From: Arthrobacter sp. SLBN-100
GTDB lineage: Bacteria > Actinomycetota > Actinomycetes > Actinomycetales > Micrococcaceae
Assembly: GCF_006715305.1 (NCBI RefSeq)
Contig: NZ_VFMY01000001.1
Coordinates: forward strand, 3,534,001 to 3,598,000
DNA length: 64,000 bases
Direction of reading: 5' to 3'
In this document: piece after piece, positions 17,709 to 25,848 of the stretch
Layout of the letters: every line of letters starts with the position of its first letter
How positions within the stretch are numbered: the first letter of the stretch is position 1
Notes under the pieces: generated by a model
The model's database searches: none
Told to the model about the DNA's origin: nothing
Seen by the model: the letters and a program-made list of their open reading frames with translations, nothing else
Program-made: the position numbers and the translations under genes

Positions 17709-18629
17709 TTAGGCGTGTTGGTGCGCTTCGTGTTCCGAGTGGGTGGCCGGTTCCAGCTGGAAGGTGCAGTGGTCGGTGTCAAAGTGCGAGCCCAGGCAGG
17801 TGACCAGTTTGTCCAGCAACTGGTCCGCGCCCCGGGCGGTCAGCACGCCGTCCTCCACCACCACGTGGGCCGAAAAGACGGGGACGCCGGACGTGATGGT
17901 CCAGATGTGGATATCGTGCACGTCCGAGACGCCCTCGACGGACAGGATGTGCTCCCGGATCATCTGCACTTCCACCCCCTTGGGGCTGGCTTCCAGCAGC
18001 ACATCCACAACATCACGCAGCAGCGTCCAGGCACGGGGCAGTATCAGCAGCGCGATCAGCACCGAGGCGATCGTGTCCGCGGCCTGGAACCCGGTCGCCA
18101 TGATGACCACGGCAGCGGCGATAACGGCGAAGGAGCCGAGCAGGTCACCTAGGACTTCGAGGTAGGCGCCGCGGACATTGAGGCTCTCCTTGTGCCCGCC
18201 CCGGAGGATCAGCAGTGACACCACGTTCGCGGCTGCACCCAGGATGGCGGCGAAAAGCATGATGTCCGTCTGAACCTCGGGCGCCGCCCCGATCCGGCGG
18301 ATTGCTTCGCTGAAGATCACCACGGAGATCACGATCAGGATCAAGGCGTTGGCCAGCGCGGCGAGCACTTCGGCGCGCTGGTAGCCGTAGGTCCGCTGGT
18401 CGCTTGCAGGTTGGCCGGCTATCCACGCGGCCAGCAGCGCGATGGTCACTCCGGCAGCATCCGAGAGCATGTGCCCGGCATCAGCCAGCAGGGACAGCGA
18501 CCCCGAGAGGGCGGCACCCGCCACCTGGACCAGGACCACGGCCAGCGTGATGGCCAGGACGGCCACCAGCCGATTGCGGTGCCGGCCTGTTGCAGTGACC
18601 CCGTGGGTGTGGGTGTGGTTGTGTCCCAT
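17709..18629 (-). CDS. Cation diffusion facilitator, zinc exporter type
   Basis: I place the start at 18629 (MGHNHTHTHG), just after the stop of the upstream metallopeptidase gene; the longer frame to 18671 would overlap it. The protein of 306 residues has a His-rich N-terminus, six membrane helices, the first metal motif LLADAGHMLSDAAG (HxxxD), and a His-rich C-terminus (HSEHEAHQHA). In the fifth helix EVLGDLLGSF replaces the usual HxxxD first ligand, as in CzcD/ZitB where this site is also HxxxD, so the match there is partial. It most likely exports zinc or cobalt to the outside. Confidence 0.88.
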   Translation of the reverse strand: MGHNHTHTHGVTATGRHRNRLVAVLAITLAVVLVQVAGAALSGSLSLLADAGHMLSDAAGVTIALLAAWIAGQPASDQRTYGYQRAEVLAALANALILIVISVVIFSEAIRRIGAAPEVQTDIMLFAAILGAAANVVSLLILRGGHKESLNVRGAYLEVLGDLLGSFAVIAAAVVIMATGFQAADTIASVLIALLILPRAWTLLRDVVDVLLEASPKGVEVQMIREHILSVEGVSDVHDIHIWTITSGVPVFSAHVVVEDGVLTARGADQLLDKLVTCLGSHFDTDHCTFQLEPATHSEHEAHQHA

Positions 18630-18639
18630 GCCTACAAGG

Positions 18640-19104
18640 CTAGCCCCAGCCGAGCTCGTGCAGCCGGTCATCGTCTATCCCGAAGTGGTGGGCAATCTCG
18701 TGGACCACCGTGACCGCCACTTCGTGGATAACGTCCTCGCGCGAGGCGCAGATTTCCAGGATGGGTTCGCGGAATATCGTGATGCGGTCCGGCAGCGAAC
18801 CAGCGTCCCACCACGAGTCCCGTTCGGTCAGCGGCACACCCTCGTAGAGTCCCAGAAGTACTATGTCCGGGTCCTCCCCGGCCTGAGGCACATAGTCGTC
18901 CTCAATGAACACGGCCACGTTGTCCATGGCTTGGGCCAGCTTGTCCGGGATGCTGTCCAGTGCGTCCTGGACGGCGGCCTCAAACTCGTCCGGTGACATG
19001 CTGAACGCACGGGCAGGGGGGAAGTGGACAGGCCCGGCGGTATGCAGGGGCTCGCTGGGACCCTCGGGAATGATGGGCAGGCCCGGCGGCAGGCTGGCTG
19101 GCAT
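18640..19104 (-). CDS. Small zincin-type metallopeptidase family protein
   Basis: Protein of 154 residues with the zinc motif HEIAHHFG near residue 135 and a conserved WDAGSLPDRITIFREPI region. These are features of the actinobacterial minimal metallopeptidase family (zincin-like, DUF1025-type), short cytoplasmic proteins of unknown substrate. It lies directly upstream of the zinc CDF gene on the same strand, with a 10-base gap, and may be co-transcribed with it. Confidence 0.85.
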   Translation of the reverse strand: MPASLPPGLPIIPEGPSEPLHTAGPVHFPPARAFSMSPDEFEAAVQDALDSIPDKLAQAMDNVAVFIEDDYVPQAGEDPDIVLLGLYEGVPLTERDSWWDAGSLPDRITIFREPILEICASREDVIHEVAVTVVHEIAHHFGIDDDRLHELGWG

Positions 19105-19113
19105 ACTCCGACT

Positions 19114-20121
19114 TTAGCGGGAAAGGCCCCGCTTAGCCCCTGGCGCTGCAGCTTGCCCCACAGTGTCCCGACGGCTGCCCGGCCGGGACCTGCGACGGGT
19201 CAGGCCCACACCCACCAGGCAGACCAGGCCGCCCACCAGGGCGGGCGCGGCGGGAATCTCGCCCAGCAGGAGCCAGGAGATCAGGATGGTGGTGCCGGGC
19301 ACCAGGTAGGTGGTGGCTGCGAGCTTCCCTGCATCGATCAGGGAGAGCGCGTATGCCCAGGTGGTGAAGGCAATCGCGGTGGGAAAGACTCCGAGATAGA
19401 CCAGTCCCAGAGTCGCCTGTGGCGGTGCGGCCTGTACTTCGGCCACCAGTTGGCCCGTAAACGGCAGGCAGCACAAGGCGCCCACCAGGATCCCGAACCA
19501 GGTGGCCTGTCCGGCAGGAAACTTGCGCAGCACAGGCTTCTGGATGATGACGCTGACTGCAGCGAGCACGGCGGCAAGGAGGCAGAGCAGCACGCCCGTA
19601 ACATCCGCCGTCGGACTTTCCCCTGGCCGGGGCGGCTGGCCGGAACCCAACGCGATCAGCGCCACCCCGGCGAAGGCAACCAGGCTCCCGATGATGAGCC
19701 AGCGCGGGAAGCCTTCCTTGAGGAAGACCCCGGCCATCACCGCCACCAGGATGGGGTTCACGTTGATGAGCAGGGCGCTGGTGCCGGCGTCCAGCACGTG
19801 CTCCGCAGCGTTCAGCGCCACGTTGTAACCGCCGAACCACATGGCGCCGTAGGCGAGGATGGGCCACCATTCGCGGCCTTTGGGAAGGAGCCGGCTCTTC
19901 AGCAGTTGGGGCAGGACCAGCAGGGACAGCACGACGGCGGCAACCGCCAGCCTGCCCAACGTGAGGGAGCCGGGCGAGAAGTGCGGGCCGATAGCACGGA
20001 TCCCCACGAAGGCGGACGCCCACAGCACCACAGTGGTGACCATGGCTGCCACCCCGAGTGCCCTGATCCGGGATGAAAGAGGCGGAGGGACGCTTATGCC
20101 GACGGGGGTGCTTGATGCCAT
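19114..20121 (-). CDS. EamA/DMT superfamily transporter
   Basis: Membrane protein of 335 residues with ten predicted helices in two EamA repeats; the second begins near TGVLLCLLAAVLAAVSVIIQK. I use the ATG at 20121 because the upstream 83 codons of the open frame have no coding character and run through the intergenic region. No strong ribosome site is visible. Likely a metabolite or amino-acid exporter. It is followed 9 bases later by the metallopeptidase gene. Confidence 0.85.
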   Translation of the reverse strand: MASSTPVGISVPPPLSSRIRALGVAAMVTTVVLWASAFVGIRAIGPHFSPGSLTLGRLAVAAVVLSLLVLPQLLKSRLLPKGREWWPILAYGAMWFGGYNVALNAAEHVLDAGTSALLINVNPILVAVMAGVFLKEGFPRWLIIGSLVAFAGVALIALGSGQPPRPGESPTADVTGVLLCLLAAVLAAVSVIIQKPVLRKFPAGQATWFGILVGALCCLPFTGQLVAEVQAAPPQATLGLVYLGVFPTAIAFTTWAYALSLIDAGKLAATTYLVPGTTILISWLLLGEIPAAPALVGGLVCLVGVGLTRRRSRPGSRRDTVGQAAAPGAKRGLSR

Positions 20122-20213
20122 GCTGCCAATGTAGCCGGGGATGGGGAGAGCCGGCTGGCGGAAATCGGCCACGTCTAGCCAAGTTCCTGCCAAAGATCCA
20201 CGGAAGTTGCGGC

Positions 20214-21257
20214 CTAGTTCGATCCCGCCCACTCCAGCAGCCGCTCCACCGGCCAGGTGGTGATGATCCGTTCGGCAGGTACACCGTTCCGTTCCGCGCG
20301 TTCGGCGCCGTACTGCAGGAAGTCCAGCTGGCCGGGCGCGTGGGCGTCGCTGTCGATCGAGAACAGGCATCCCGCGTCCAGCGCCAGCTGGATCAGCGCA
20401 TCCGGCGGGTCCTGGCGCTCCGGCCGGGAGTTGATCTCGACGGCCACGTTGTGTTCGGCGCAGGCGGCGAACACCTCTTTGGCATCGAAGTCTGACGGCG
20501 GCCGCGTTCCCCGGGAACCCTCCACCAGGCGGCCGGTGCAGTGGCCCAGCACATTCGTATGCGGGTCCTCGATACCGCCAAGCATCCGCCGGGTCATGGT
20601 TTTCGAATCGGCACGCAGCTTGGAGTGGACGCTCGCCACCACGATGTCCAGGCGGTCCAGCAGCTCCGGCTCCTGGTCCAGCTCACCGGACTCGAGGATG
20701 TCCACCTCGATGCCGGCCAGCAGTCGTACCCTGTGGTCCGGCTGTCCGTCCATGCCCGGGTGGCTTCCTGCATTGATGGCCTCCACCACGTCCAGTTGCT
20801 GGAGGAGGCGTTCCGCCGAGAGCCCGTTAGCGATGGTGAGGTTGGGGGAGTGGTCCGTCAGCGCGAGGTATTCCCTTCCGAGCACCCCGGCGGCCGCCAC
20901 CATCAGCTCAACGGGGGATCCGCCGTCGGACCATTCGCTGTGGCTGTGCAGATCGCCCCGCAGCGCCTCCCGGAGGGCGGAGCCCCCGGAAGCCAAGGGC
21001 TGGGCGCCCTTCTCCCGGAGGTCGGCGAGGTAGTCCGGGACCTGGCCCTCCACCGCATCCCGAATGACCTGGTAGGTCCGGTCCCCGATGCCCTTCATGG
21101 ATTTCAGCCGGCCGTTCCGGACCCGGGCCGCCACTTCCCCCGGCGGCAGCGGGGCGATCACCGCCGCGGCTTTCCGGAAGGCCTGGACCTTGAAGGTGGC
21201 AGCGCGCCGGCGCTCCAGCCAGAAGGCAATCTCATTGAGTGCTGCAACGGCATCCAT
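20214..21257 (-). CDS. PHP domain phosphoesterase with N-terminal HhH region
   Basis: Protein of 347 residues. The N-terminal 85 residues resemble the pol-beta/PolX start with a helix-hairpin-helix (SMKGIGDRTYQVI). The PHP domain follows with DLHSHSEWSDG, LTDHSPN, AGIEVDIL, VASVHSKL and SIDSDAHAPGQL, giving the expected His/Asp/Glu metal ligands. It lacks the polymerase palm domain between these parts, unlike full PolX. It could be a DNA-repair phosphoesterase or a histidinol-phosphatase-like enzyme; the HhH favours nucleic acids. Confidence 0.85.
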   Translation of the reverse strand: MDAVAALNEIAFWLERRRAATFKVQAFRKAAAVIAPLPPGEVAARVRNGRLKSMKGIGDRTYQVIRDAVEGQVPDYLADLREKGAQPLASGGSALREALRGDLHSHSEWSDGGSPVELMVAAAGVLGREYLALTDHSPNLTIANGLSAERLLQQLDVVEAINAGSHPGMDGQPDHRVRLLAGIEVDILESGELDQEPELLDRLDIVVASVHSKLRADSKTMTRRMLGGIEDPHTNVLGHCTGRLVEGSRGTRPPSDFDAKEVFAACAEHNVAVEINSRPERQDPPDALIQLALDAGCLFSIDSDAHAPGQLDFLQYGAERAERNGVPAERIITTWPVERLLEWAGSN

Positions 21258-21309
21258 CTGTCCATCTTCACCTGTCCTTCCCCGTCATTGGGGCGTGAAA
21301 TGGCCGATT

Positions 21310-21338
21310 TTGGATAATTCCTGACTAGGCCCTATAGT
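21310..21338 (+). promoter_or_regulatory. Probable sigma-70 type promoter of the tRNA cluster
   Basis: TTGGAT at 21310-21315 and TATAGT at 21333-21338 are separated by 17 bases, upstream of tRNA-Glu. This is the best housekeeping promoter match in the window. Confidence 0.65.
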
Positions 21339-21422
21339 TTTAGAGTCCAGTTCGGAGAAACGCAAAGGACAAAGACGCAAAGCCAAGCTTTACGCCTTTT
21401 ATTTTGTTCCGAACGGGTTCTG

Positions 21423-21495
21423 GCCCCCATCGTCTAGCGGCCTAGGACACCGCCCTTTCACGGCGGCGGCACGGGTTCGAATCCCGTTGGGGGTA
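21423..21495 (+). tRNA. tRNA-Glu (UUC)
   Basis: A 73-nt cloverleaf. The acceptor arms GCCCCCA and TGGGGGT pair with one G-U. The anticodon stem CCGCC/GGCGG carries the loop CTTTCAC with anticodon TTC at 21457-21459, and the T arm is ACGGG-TTCGAAT-CCCGT. No encoded CCA. Confidence 0.97.
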
Positions 21496-21586
21496 CGCAA
21501 GGAACTGGTCAAGCAGGCTAAAAAAGTCTGGTAGGCTGGAAGCCTTGAAAAAAGCGGTAGAGATACTGCGGAAGCAAGAAACGCAA

Positions 21587-21660
21587 GGCCCTGTAGCGCA
21601 GTTGGTTAGCGCGCCGCCCTGTCACGGCGGAGGTCGCGGGTTCAAGTCCCGTCAGGGTCG
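21587..21660 (+). tRNA. tRNA-Asp (GUC)
   Basis: A 74-nt cloverleaf. The acceptor arms GGCCCTG and CAGGGTC pair, the anticodon loop CTGTCAC carries GTC at 21620-21622, and the T arm is CGGGTTCAAGTCCCG. No encoded CCA. Confidence 0.97.
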
Positions 21661-21708
21661 CTCTGATTGTTGGAAGCAATTCCGGCTCTCATGGTGACTA
21701 GTCACCTA

Positions 21709-21784
21709 GGCTCTGTAGCTCAGTTGGTAGAGCGTTCGACTGAAAATCGAAAGGTCACCGGATCGACGCCGGTCGGAGCCACCA
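21709..21784 (+). tRNA. tRNA-Phe (GAA)
   Basis: Cloverleaf with acceptor arms GGCTCTG and CGGAGCC and anticodon GAA at 21742-21744 in the loop CTGAAAA. Discriminator A is at 21781, followed by an encoded CCA (21782-21784), unlike the other two tRNAs in this cluster. Confidence 0.96.
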
Positions 21785-21790
21785 CTGGGA

Positions 21791-21827
21791 AGCATCAGTT
21801 CTTCGGAACTGGTGCTTTTCTTCTTTA
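21791..21827 (+). terminator. Rho-independent terminator after tRNA-Phe
   Basis: AGCATCAGTTC (21791-21801), TTCG tetraloop, GAACTGGTGCT (21806-21816) form an 11-bp stem with one G-U pair, followed by a T-rich tract. It ends the tRNA cluster. Confidence 0.88.
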
Positions 21828-22146
21828 ACGCGGCGCTCGGCTCACCTGGTATCCGCGCCGCACCTCTTGGGCCACGCACCTTGGTTGAGCCATTTTTTCT
21901 GGTTGAGCCGCGACACATTCCTGGGCTTGTTCGCAAAACCTTGCCTTGATGGTTCGGATCCGCGAACAAGCTTCCGTTCGCACAGTGCGCCGCACCGCCT
22001 CCCACACCCGGCTCCATTCCCCAGCAGTGTTTTGGTGGGGTGCCCTCATGAATCCGCGTGCTGTTGCCCACATCCGGCGGGCCCCCGAGCGTGCCGCCTC
22101 AAAGGTCGTACAAAAAAATTTGACTGACATCTGAAACATTTGACTT

Positions 22147-22166
22147 GTGCCAAACCGTTGTGGCAC
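22147..22166. promoter_or_regulatory. Inverted repeat upstream of levansucrase
   Basis: GTGCCA and TGGCAC are separated by 8 bases, just before the LacI-type operator. It may be a second regulator site for the levansucrase promoter. Inference only. Confidence 0.35.
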
Positions 22167-22183
22167 GCGCGCGTCCTGTGTAA

Positions 22184-22198
22184 TGTAAGCGCTTGCGC
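22184..22198. promoter_or_regulatory. LacI-family operator before levansucrase
   Basis: TGTAAGCGCTTGCGC with the palindromic core AAGCGCTT has the central CG and arms of LacI/GalR sites. It closely matches the site at 28297-28310 (TGTAAACGCTTGCA), suggesting control of both by one regulator, perhaps the product of the gene at 32018. Confidence 0.6.
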
Positions 22199-22450
22199 AA
22201 TCGCCGGTCGGGAATGGAATCTGCCTACGAAACACGTTTTGAAATGCGCCCGGAAGGCTGTCTAGCGTGGAGACCGGGCCGGAATGCACCACATCCCCGG
22301 CCTCTTCTACGGGGATTACCCAACCCCGTTCCCCTCGATACAACGGCGTCCCTGATGACGCCTGCAGTGTTGTCGGGGCCGCCGGAGTGCGAGGACCCGG
22401 GCCCATGCCCGTCTTCCACGAACAGTTTCAACTCCGCGAGAAGAGCAACA

Positions 22451-24049
22451 ATGCACAAGCACCCCCAAACCCCTTGGTTGCTGCGGTGGCGTCCTGCCGC
22501 CGCAGCACTGGCGACGGCCGTAGCGGCCTCGGCCTTCCTGGCCGTCCCCTCAGCGCAGGCCAATGAGCCGGCGGATCCGCCGGCCAGCCAGCAGATGCCG
22601 GCCCCGACCCCGGGCTTCGCGCTCCCCACGGAACACACCCAGCAGGCTTTCGACCCGGCGTCGGACTTCACCTCCAAGTGGACCCGCGCCGATGCCGAGC
22701 AGATCATGGCGCAGAGCGATCCCGCGGTCGCACCCGGACAGAACTCCATGAGCCCGGACGTCTCCATGCCGGAAATCCCTGAGGATTTCCCCGCCATGAA
22801 TGACGATGTCTGGGTCTGGGACACCTGGTCCCTGACGGATGAGAACGCCAACCAGATCAGCTACAAGGGCTGGGACGTCATCTTCTCCCTGGTGGCCGAC
22901 CGGAACGCCGGCTACGGCTTCGACCAGCGGCACTGGAACGCGCGTATCGGCTACTTCTTCCGCAAGACCAACGCCGATCCTGCCAAGGACAAGTGGAACT
23001 ACGGCGGACACCTGTTCCTGGACAACACCTCCATCGGCAACACCGAATGGTCCGGCTCCACCCGCCTGATGCAGGGCAACCACGTGAACGTGTTCTACAC
23101 CGCCACCACGTTCTACGACGTGGCCGAGCGTAACGCAGGCGGCGGCGGCATCGCCCCGGACGCCGCGATTGCCAAGGCCCTGGGCAATATCCACGCCGAC
23201 CAGAACGGCGTCACGTTCGACGGCTTCGAGCACACCAAGCTGCTGGAGCCGGACGGAAAGATGTACCAGACCAAGGCACAGAACCCGGGGTTCGCCTTCC
23301 GTGACCCGTACACGTTTGCCGATCCCGCCCACCCGGGCAAGACCTTTATGGTCTTCGAGGGCAACACCGCCGGGAACCGCGGCGAATACCAGTGCAAGGG
23401 CGAGGACCTGGGCTACCAGCCGGGCGACCCTTACGCAGAGAACGTCAGTGACGTCCAGAACAGCGGGGCGAATTACCAGACCGCCAACGTGGGCCTTGCT
23501 GTGGCAGACAACAAGGACCTGACCAAGTGGTCCTTCCTGCCGCCCATCCTCTCCGCCAACTGCGTGAACGACCAGACTGAGCGTCCCCAGATCTTCATCC
23601 AGAACGAAAACGGCAAGAACAAGTACTACCTCTACACCATCAGCCACCAGTTCACGTATGCAGCCGGCATGCGCGGCCCCGACGGTGTTTACGGCTTCGT
23701 GGGCGACGGCGTCCGTTCCGATTACCAGCCCGTCAACAACAGCGGCCTGGCCCTCGGTTCCCCGACCGACCTCAACCTGCCGGCCAACAACCCGAGCGGG
23801 ACGATCTCGGGCCAGCAGAACGGCCGGCAGTTCCAGGCCTACTCGCACTACGTGCAGCCGGGTGGCCTGGTGCAGTCCTTCATCGACAACGTCAACGGCG
23901 TGCGCGGCGGTTCACTGTCCCCGACCGTCAAGATCAATTTCAAGAACGGCGTGACCCAGGTGGACCACAGCTTCGGCCAGAACGGCCTCGGCCCGTTCGG
24001 CTACCTGCCCACAAACGTCAAGGTTGGCGGCGAAGGGCTCTACAAGTAG
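22451..24049 (+). CDS. Secreted levansucrase/fructosyltransferase (GH68)
   Basis: I place the start at ATG 22451, where a clear signal peptide begins (basic LRWRP then a hydrophobic core, cleavage after Ala37); the open frame upstream to 22193 is leader. The 533-residue enzyme has all three GH68 catalytic motifs: WVWDTW with nucleophile Asp124, RDP with Asp285, and DQTERPQ with acid/base Glu377. It acts outside the cell on sucrose, transferring fructose to make levan or fructo-oligosaccharides and releasing glucose. A LacI-type operator lies upstream and a perfect inverted repeat follows the stop. Inulosucrase cannot be excluded, but GH68 makes levansucrase most likely. Confidence 0.92.
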   Translation: MHKHPQTPWLLRWRPAAAALATAVAASAFLAVPSAQANEPADPPASQQMPAPTPGFALPTEHTQQAFDPASDFTSKWTRADAEQIMAQSDPAVAPGQNSMSPDVSMPEIPEDFPAMNDDVWVWDTWSLTDENANQISYKGWDVIFSLVADRNAGYGFDQRHWNARIGYFFRKTNADPAKDKWNYGGHLFLDNTSIGNTEWSGSTRLMQGNHVNVFYTATTFYDVAERNAGGGGIAPDAAIAKALGNIHADQNGVTFDGFEHTKLLEPDGKMYQTKAQNPGFAFRDPYTFADPAHPGKTFMVFEGNTAGNRGEYQCKGEDLGYQPGDPYAENVSDVQNSGANYQTANVGLAVADNKDLTKWSFLPPILSANCVNDQTERPQIFIQNENGKNKYYLYTISHQFTYAAGMRGPDGVYGFVGDGVRSDYQPVNNSGLALGSPTDLNLPANNPSGTISGQQNGRQFQAYSHYVQPGGLVQSFIDNVNGVRGGSLSPTVKINFKNGVTQVDHSFGQNGLGPFGYLPTNVKVGGEGLYK

Positions 24050-24054
24050 CAGTC

Positions 24055-24096
24055 CCTATATAAGCAGCAGTCCGCACGGACTGCTGCTTATATAGG
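24055..24096. terminator. Perfect 20-bp inverted repeat after levansucrase
   Basis: Arms 24055-24074 and 24077-24096 are exact reverse complements with a two-base spacer. The arms include TATATAAGCAGCAG. There is no T tract, so it may work as a factor-independent-like terminator, an mRNA 3' stabilizer or a cruciform. It starts five bases after the levansucrase stop. Confidence 0.7.
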
Positions 24097-24216
24097 CAGT
24101 AGCAGTCCATCAGTAACACCAAGGCAGGGACGTTCCGCGGTGCGGGCGTTCCTGCCTGCTGCCGTTAAGACACAGCCAGGGGATAGGGTTGGGATCAACA
24201 GAAGGGGGAGTGCCTG

Positions 24217-24678
24217 ATGGAATACCAGAACCCACAACCCAGCCAGGGCAGCCATGCAGTGTCGGCCCCGGTACCGGTTCCCGTGCCCGGCCTTGGCCGC
24301 ACCGTGATTTCTGATACCGCAGTGGCGAAGGTGGCAGGAATTGCCGCCCGTGCCGTCCCCGGCGTCTACTCGCTGGGCTCCGGCCAGTCACGTGCGCTGG
24401 GAGCCATCCGGGACGCCGTCGGAAGTTCAGACCATGCCGCCGGTGTGCATGCCGAGGTGGGCGAAACGCAGGTGGCCGTGGACCTCAGCCTGGTGGCAAG
24501 TTACGGAACACCGCTGCATTCCCTTGCCAATGAGGTGCGCGCCGCCGTGTACCGGGCCGTCGAGGAACTGGTGGGGCTGCAGGTGATCGAGGTCAACGTC
24601 GAAATCACGGACGTTTATGTGCCGCCGCCGGTGAAGCCCGCCGCTTCCGGCCCTGCCGAGCGGGAGGCGCTGCTGTGA
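24217..24678 (+). CDS. Asp23/Gls24 family envelope stress protein
   Basis: Protein of 153 residues preceded by GGGGGAG. The central part VISDTAVAKVAGIAARAVPGVYSLG and VDLSLVASYG are Asp23 (alkaline shock protein 23) family motifs. Asp23 proteins polymerize at the membrane and are held there by AmaP, supporting envelope homeostasis. It is the first gene of a five-gene operon ending with an AmaP-like gene, each overlapping the next. Confidence 0.9.
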   Translation: MEYQNPQPSQGSHAVSAPVPVPVPGLGRTVISDTAVAKVAGIAARAVPGVYSLGSGQSRALGAIRDAVGSSDHAAGVHAEVGETQVAVDLSLVASYGTPLHSLANEVRAAVYRAVEELVGLQVIEVNVEITDVYVPPPVKPAASGPAEREALL

Positions 24679-24866
24679 ACCTCACCGTCGCCGGCACTGC
24701 CCTGGGCGCCTTCGTCGCCTTTATGTCCCTCCAATTCGGGTTGTGGGGCTTCCTTATATCCCTGCTCTTTATGGCCATTGGGGCAATCCTTGGCCGCGCG
24801 GCGGAAGGAAAGTTGGACCTCCGCGGCGTCCTGGACGCCATCACCGGCCGGCGTTCGTCCTCATGA
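24675..24866 (+). CDS. Small DUF2273-like membrane protein
   Basis: Protein of 63 residues from GTG 24675, overlapping the Asp23 stop. Two hydrophobic helices (about 2-20 and 23-40) and the GRAAEGKLDLRGVLDAI tail are typical of the small DUF2273 proteins encoded beside Asp23. Probably part of the membrane anchoring complex. Confidence 0.82.
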   Translation: MNLTVAGTALGAFVAFMSLQFGLWGFLISLLFMAIGAILGRAAEGKLDLRGVLDAITGRRSSS

Positions 24867-25243
24867 GCTCCACCGTCCCCCTGGTCCGGGCGCAGGAATT
24901 CAGCGGCCACAACCGCATCAGCACCCAGGCGCTGACCAGCCTCGCGAAAGCCGCTGCCGCCCAGTTCCTGGGGGTGGAGGCGGAGGACGTGCGGGCTGAC
25001 TGGGCGGACGACGACGGCCTGCTGGCGCTGTCCCTCGTCACACCTATCAGCATCCCGCCGTTGAACGCGGTGGCCGCCGATGCCTCGCGGGTGGACGCTG
25101 CCGGGGGCTCCATCCGGGACCGCGCCGTCAGGGCAAAGGCACGCATCCTGGCGACTGTGGCAGAGCTTAGCGGTGCGCATCTGAGCCGGGTGGACATCAG
25201 GATCAGCGGAGCAAGGATCACCGAAGGGGGACGGGTGCGATGA
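24863..25243 (+). CDS. Asp23-related soluble protein of the AmaP operon
   Basis: Protein of 126 residues from ATG 24863 (ATGA overlap with the small membrane gene). No transmembrane segment. The layout (LVTPISIPP strand, then helix and a strand with VDIRISGARI) resembles a divergent Asp23/Gls24 fold, so it may be a second Asp23-like subunit. Assigned from operon position and pattern; otherwise hypothetical. Confidence 0.7.
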   Translation: MSSTVPLVRAQEFSGHNRISTQALTSLAKAAAAQFLGVEAEDVRADWADDDGLLALSLVTPISIPPLNAVAADASRVDAAGGSIRDRAVRAKARILATVAELSGAHLSRVDIRISGARITEGGRVR

Positions 25244-25848
25244 GCCGGCACCAGGAGGACCAGTCGCCGGATATGGGCCGGGTCCTGCGCCGCGAAACAC
25301 ATTCATCGCGCGCGGTGGCTGCCACTGCGGCGGCGGTTCTGGTCATTGTTTTCGCCGCCTACGGGCTGCTCGAAGCCGGTGTGCATGCCATCGGCCAACC
25401 GGCGTGGCTGATCGAGCCGCAGGTGGCCGCCGAACGGCTTGTGGCGCTGCCCGCTGGGATCCCGCCGCTGCTGCTGGGCGCCATCGGGGCGGTGCTGGCG
25501 ATGTTTGGCCTCGTTTTTTTCCTCAACGGGATCCTGCCGGGACGCCGTGCCCGGCATCTCCTGGCCGGCGGCCCGAATCCGGATGGCCCTGCCGTGGTGG
25601 TGGACGACGAAGTTATCGCCTCCTCGCTGGCACGGCGGGCCCGGCTTGCCGCGAACGTCACGCCCGAACAGGTCATGGTGGTTGTCTCGCAGCGCCAGGT
25701 GGCGGTTAATGTCCGGCCCACGTCCGGGGTGCCCGTGAAAGGGGACGCCGTGCTGGCCGCCGTTGAAAGCGAACTTGCTGCCATGGCGCTGGACCCGCCG
25801 CCTGAAGTGCACGTGAATGTGGCGCCGTCCGGAGTTATTGGCGCATGA
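25240..25848 (+). CDS. DUF6286-like two-helix membrane protein
   Basis: Protein of 202 residues with two transmembrane helices (about 24-48 and 76-100), then a soluble domain with VVDDEVIASSLARRARLAAN and VQVTV-like strands. It matches the DUF6286 type found in actinobacterial Asp23 operons. Both ends overlap neighbours by four bases. Function unknown, presumably a membrane partner for the Asp23 layer. Confidence 0.75.
   Translation: MSRHQEDQSPDMGRVLRRETHSSRAVAATAAAVLVIVFAAYGLLEAGVHAIGQPAWLIEPQVAAERLVALPAGIPPLLLGAIGAVLAMFGLVFFLNGILPGRRARHLLAGGPNPDGPAVVVDDEVIASSLARRARLAANVTPEQVMVVVSQRQVAVNVRPTSGVPVKGDAVLAAVESELAAMALDPPPEVHVNVAPSGVIGA

Larger units (their letters stand above)
21828..22450. other. 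Long leader/intergenic region before the levansucrase gene
   Basis: About 620 bases without a supported gene. It holds two copies of GGTTGAGCC (near 21881 and 21902), an A-rich run before TTGACT at 22120-22125 (candidate -35), the inverted repeat at 22147-22166 and a LacI-type operator at 22184-22198. The 22193-22450 part is open in the levansucrase frame but has no family similarity, so I treat it as untranslated leader. Confidence 0.55.

Noticed and set aside
21423..22100. tRNA cluster as a site of mobile element integration
   Set aside because: I find no integrase, no direct repeat of the tRNA 3' ends, and flanking genes look native.
21825..22406. Minus-strand frame of about 193 codons upstream of levansucrase
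   Set aside because: No family motifs, crosses the promoter and operator region, and no plausible ribosome site.
22193..22450. N-terminal extension of the levansucrase frame
   Set aside because: The signal peptide starts at the ATG at 22451; an 86-residue extension would block secretion and covers the leader.
22550..23848. Minus-strand open frame of about 432 codons over levansucrase
   Set aside because: The plus strand has all GH68 motifs; the antisense product has none and lacks a ribosome site.
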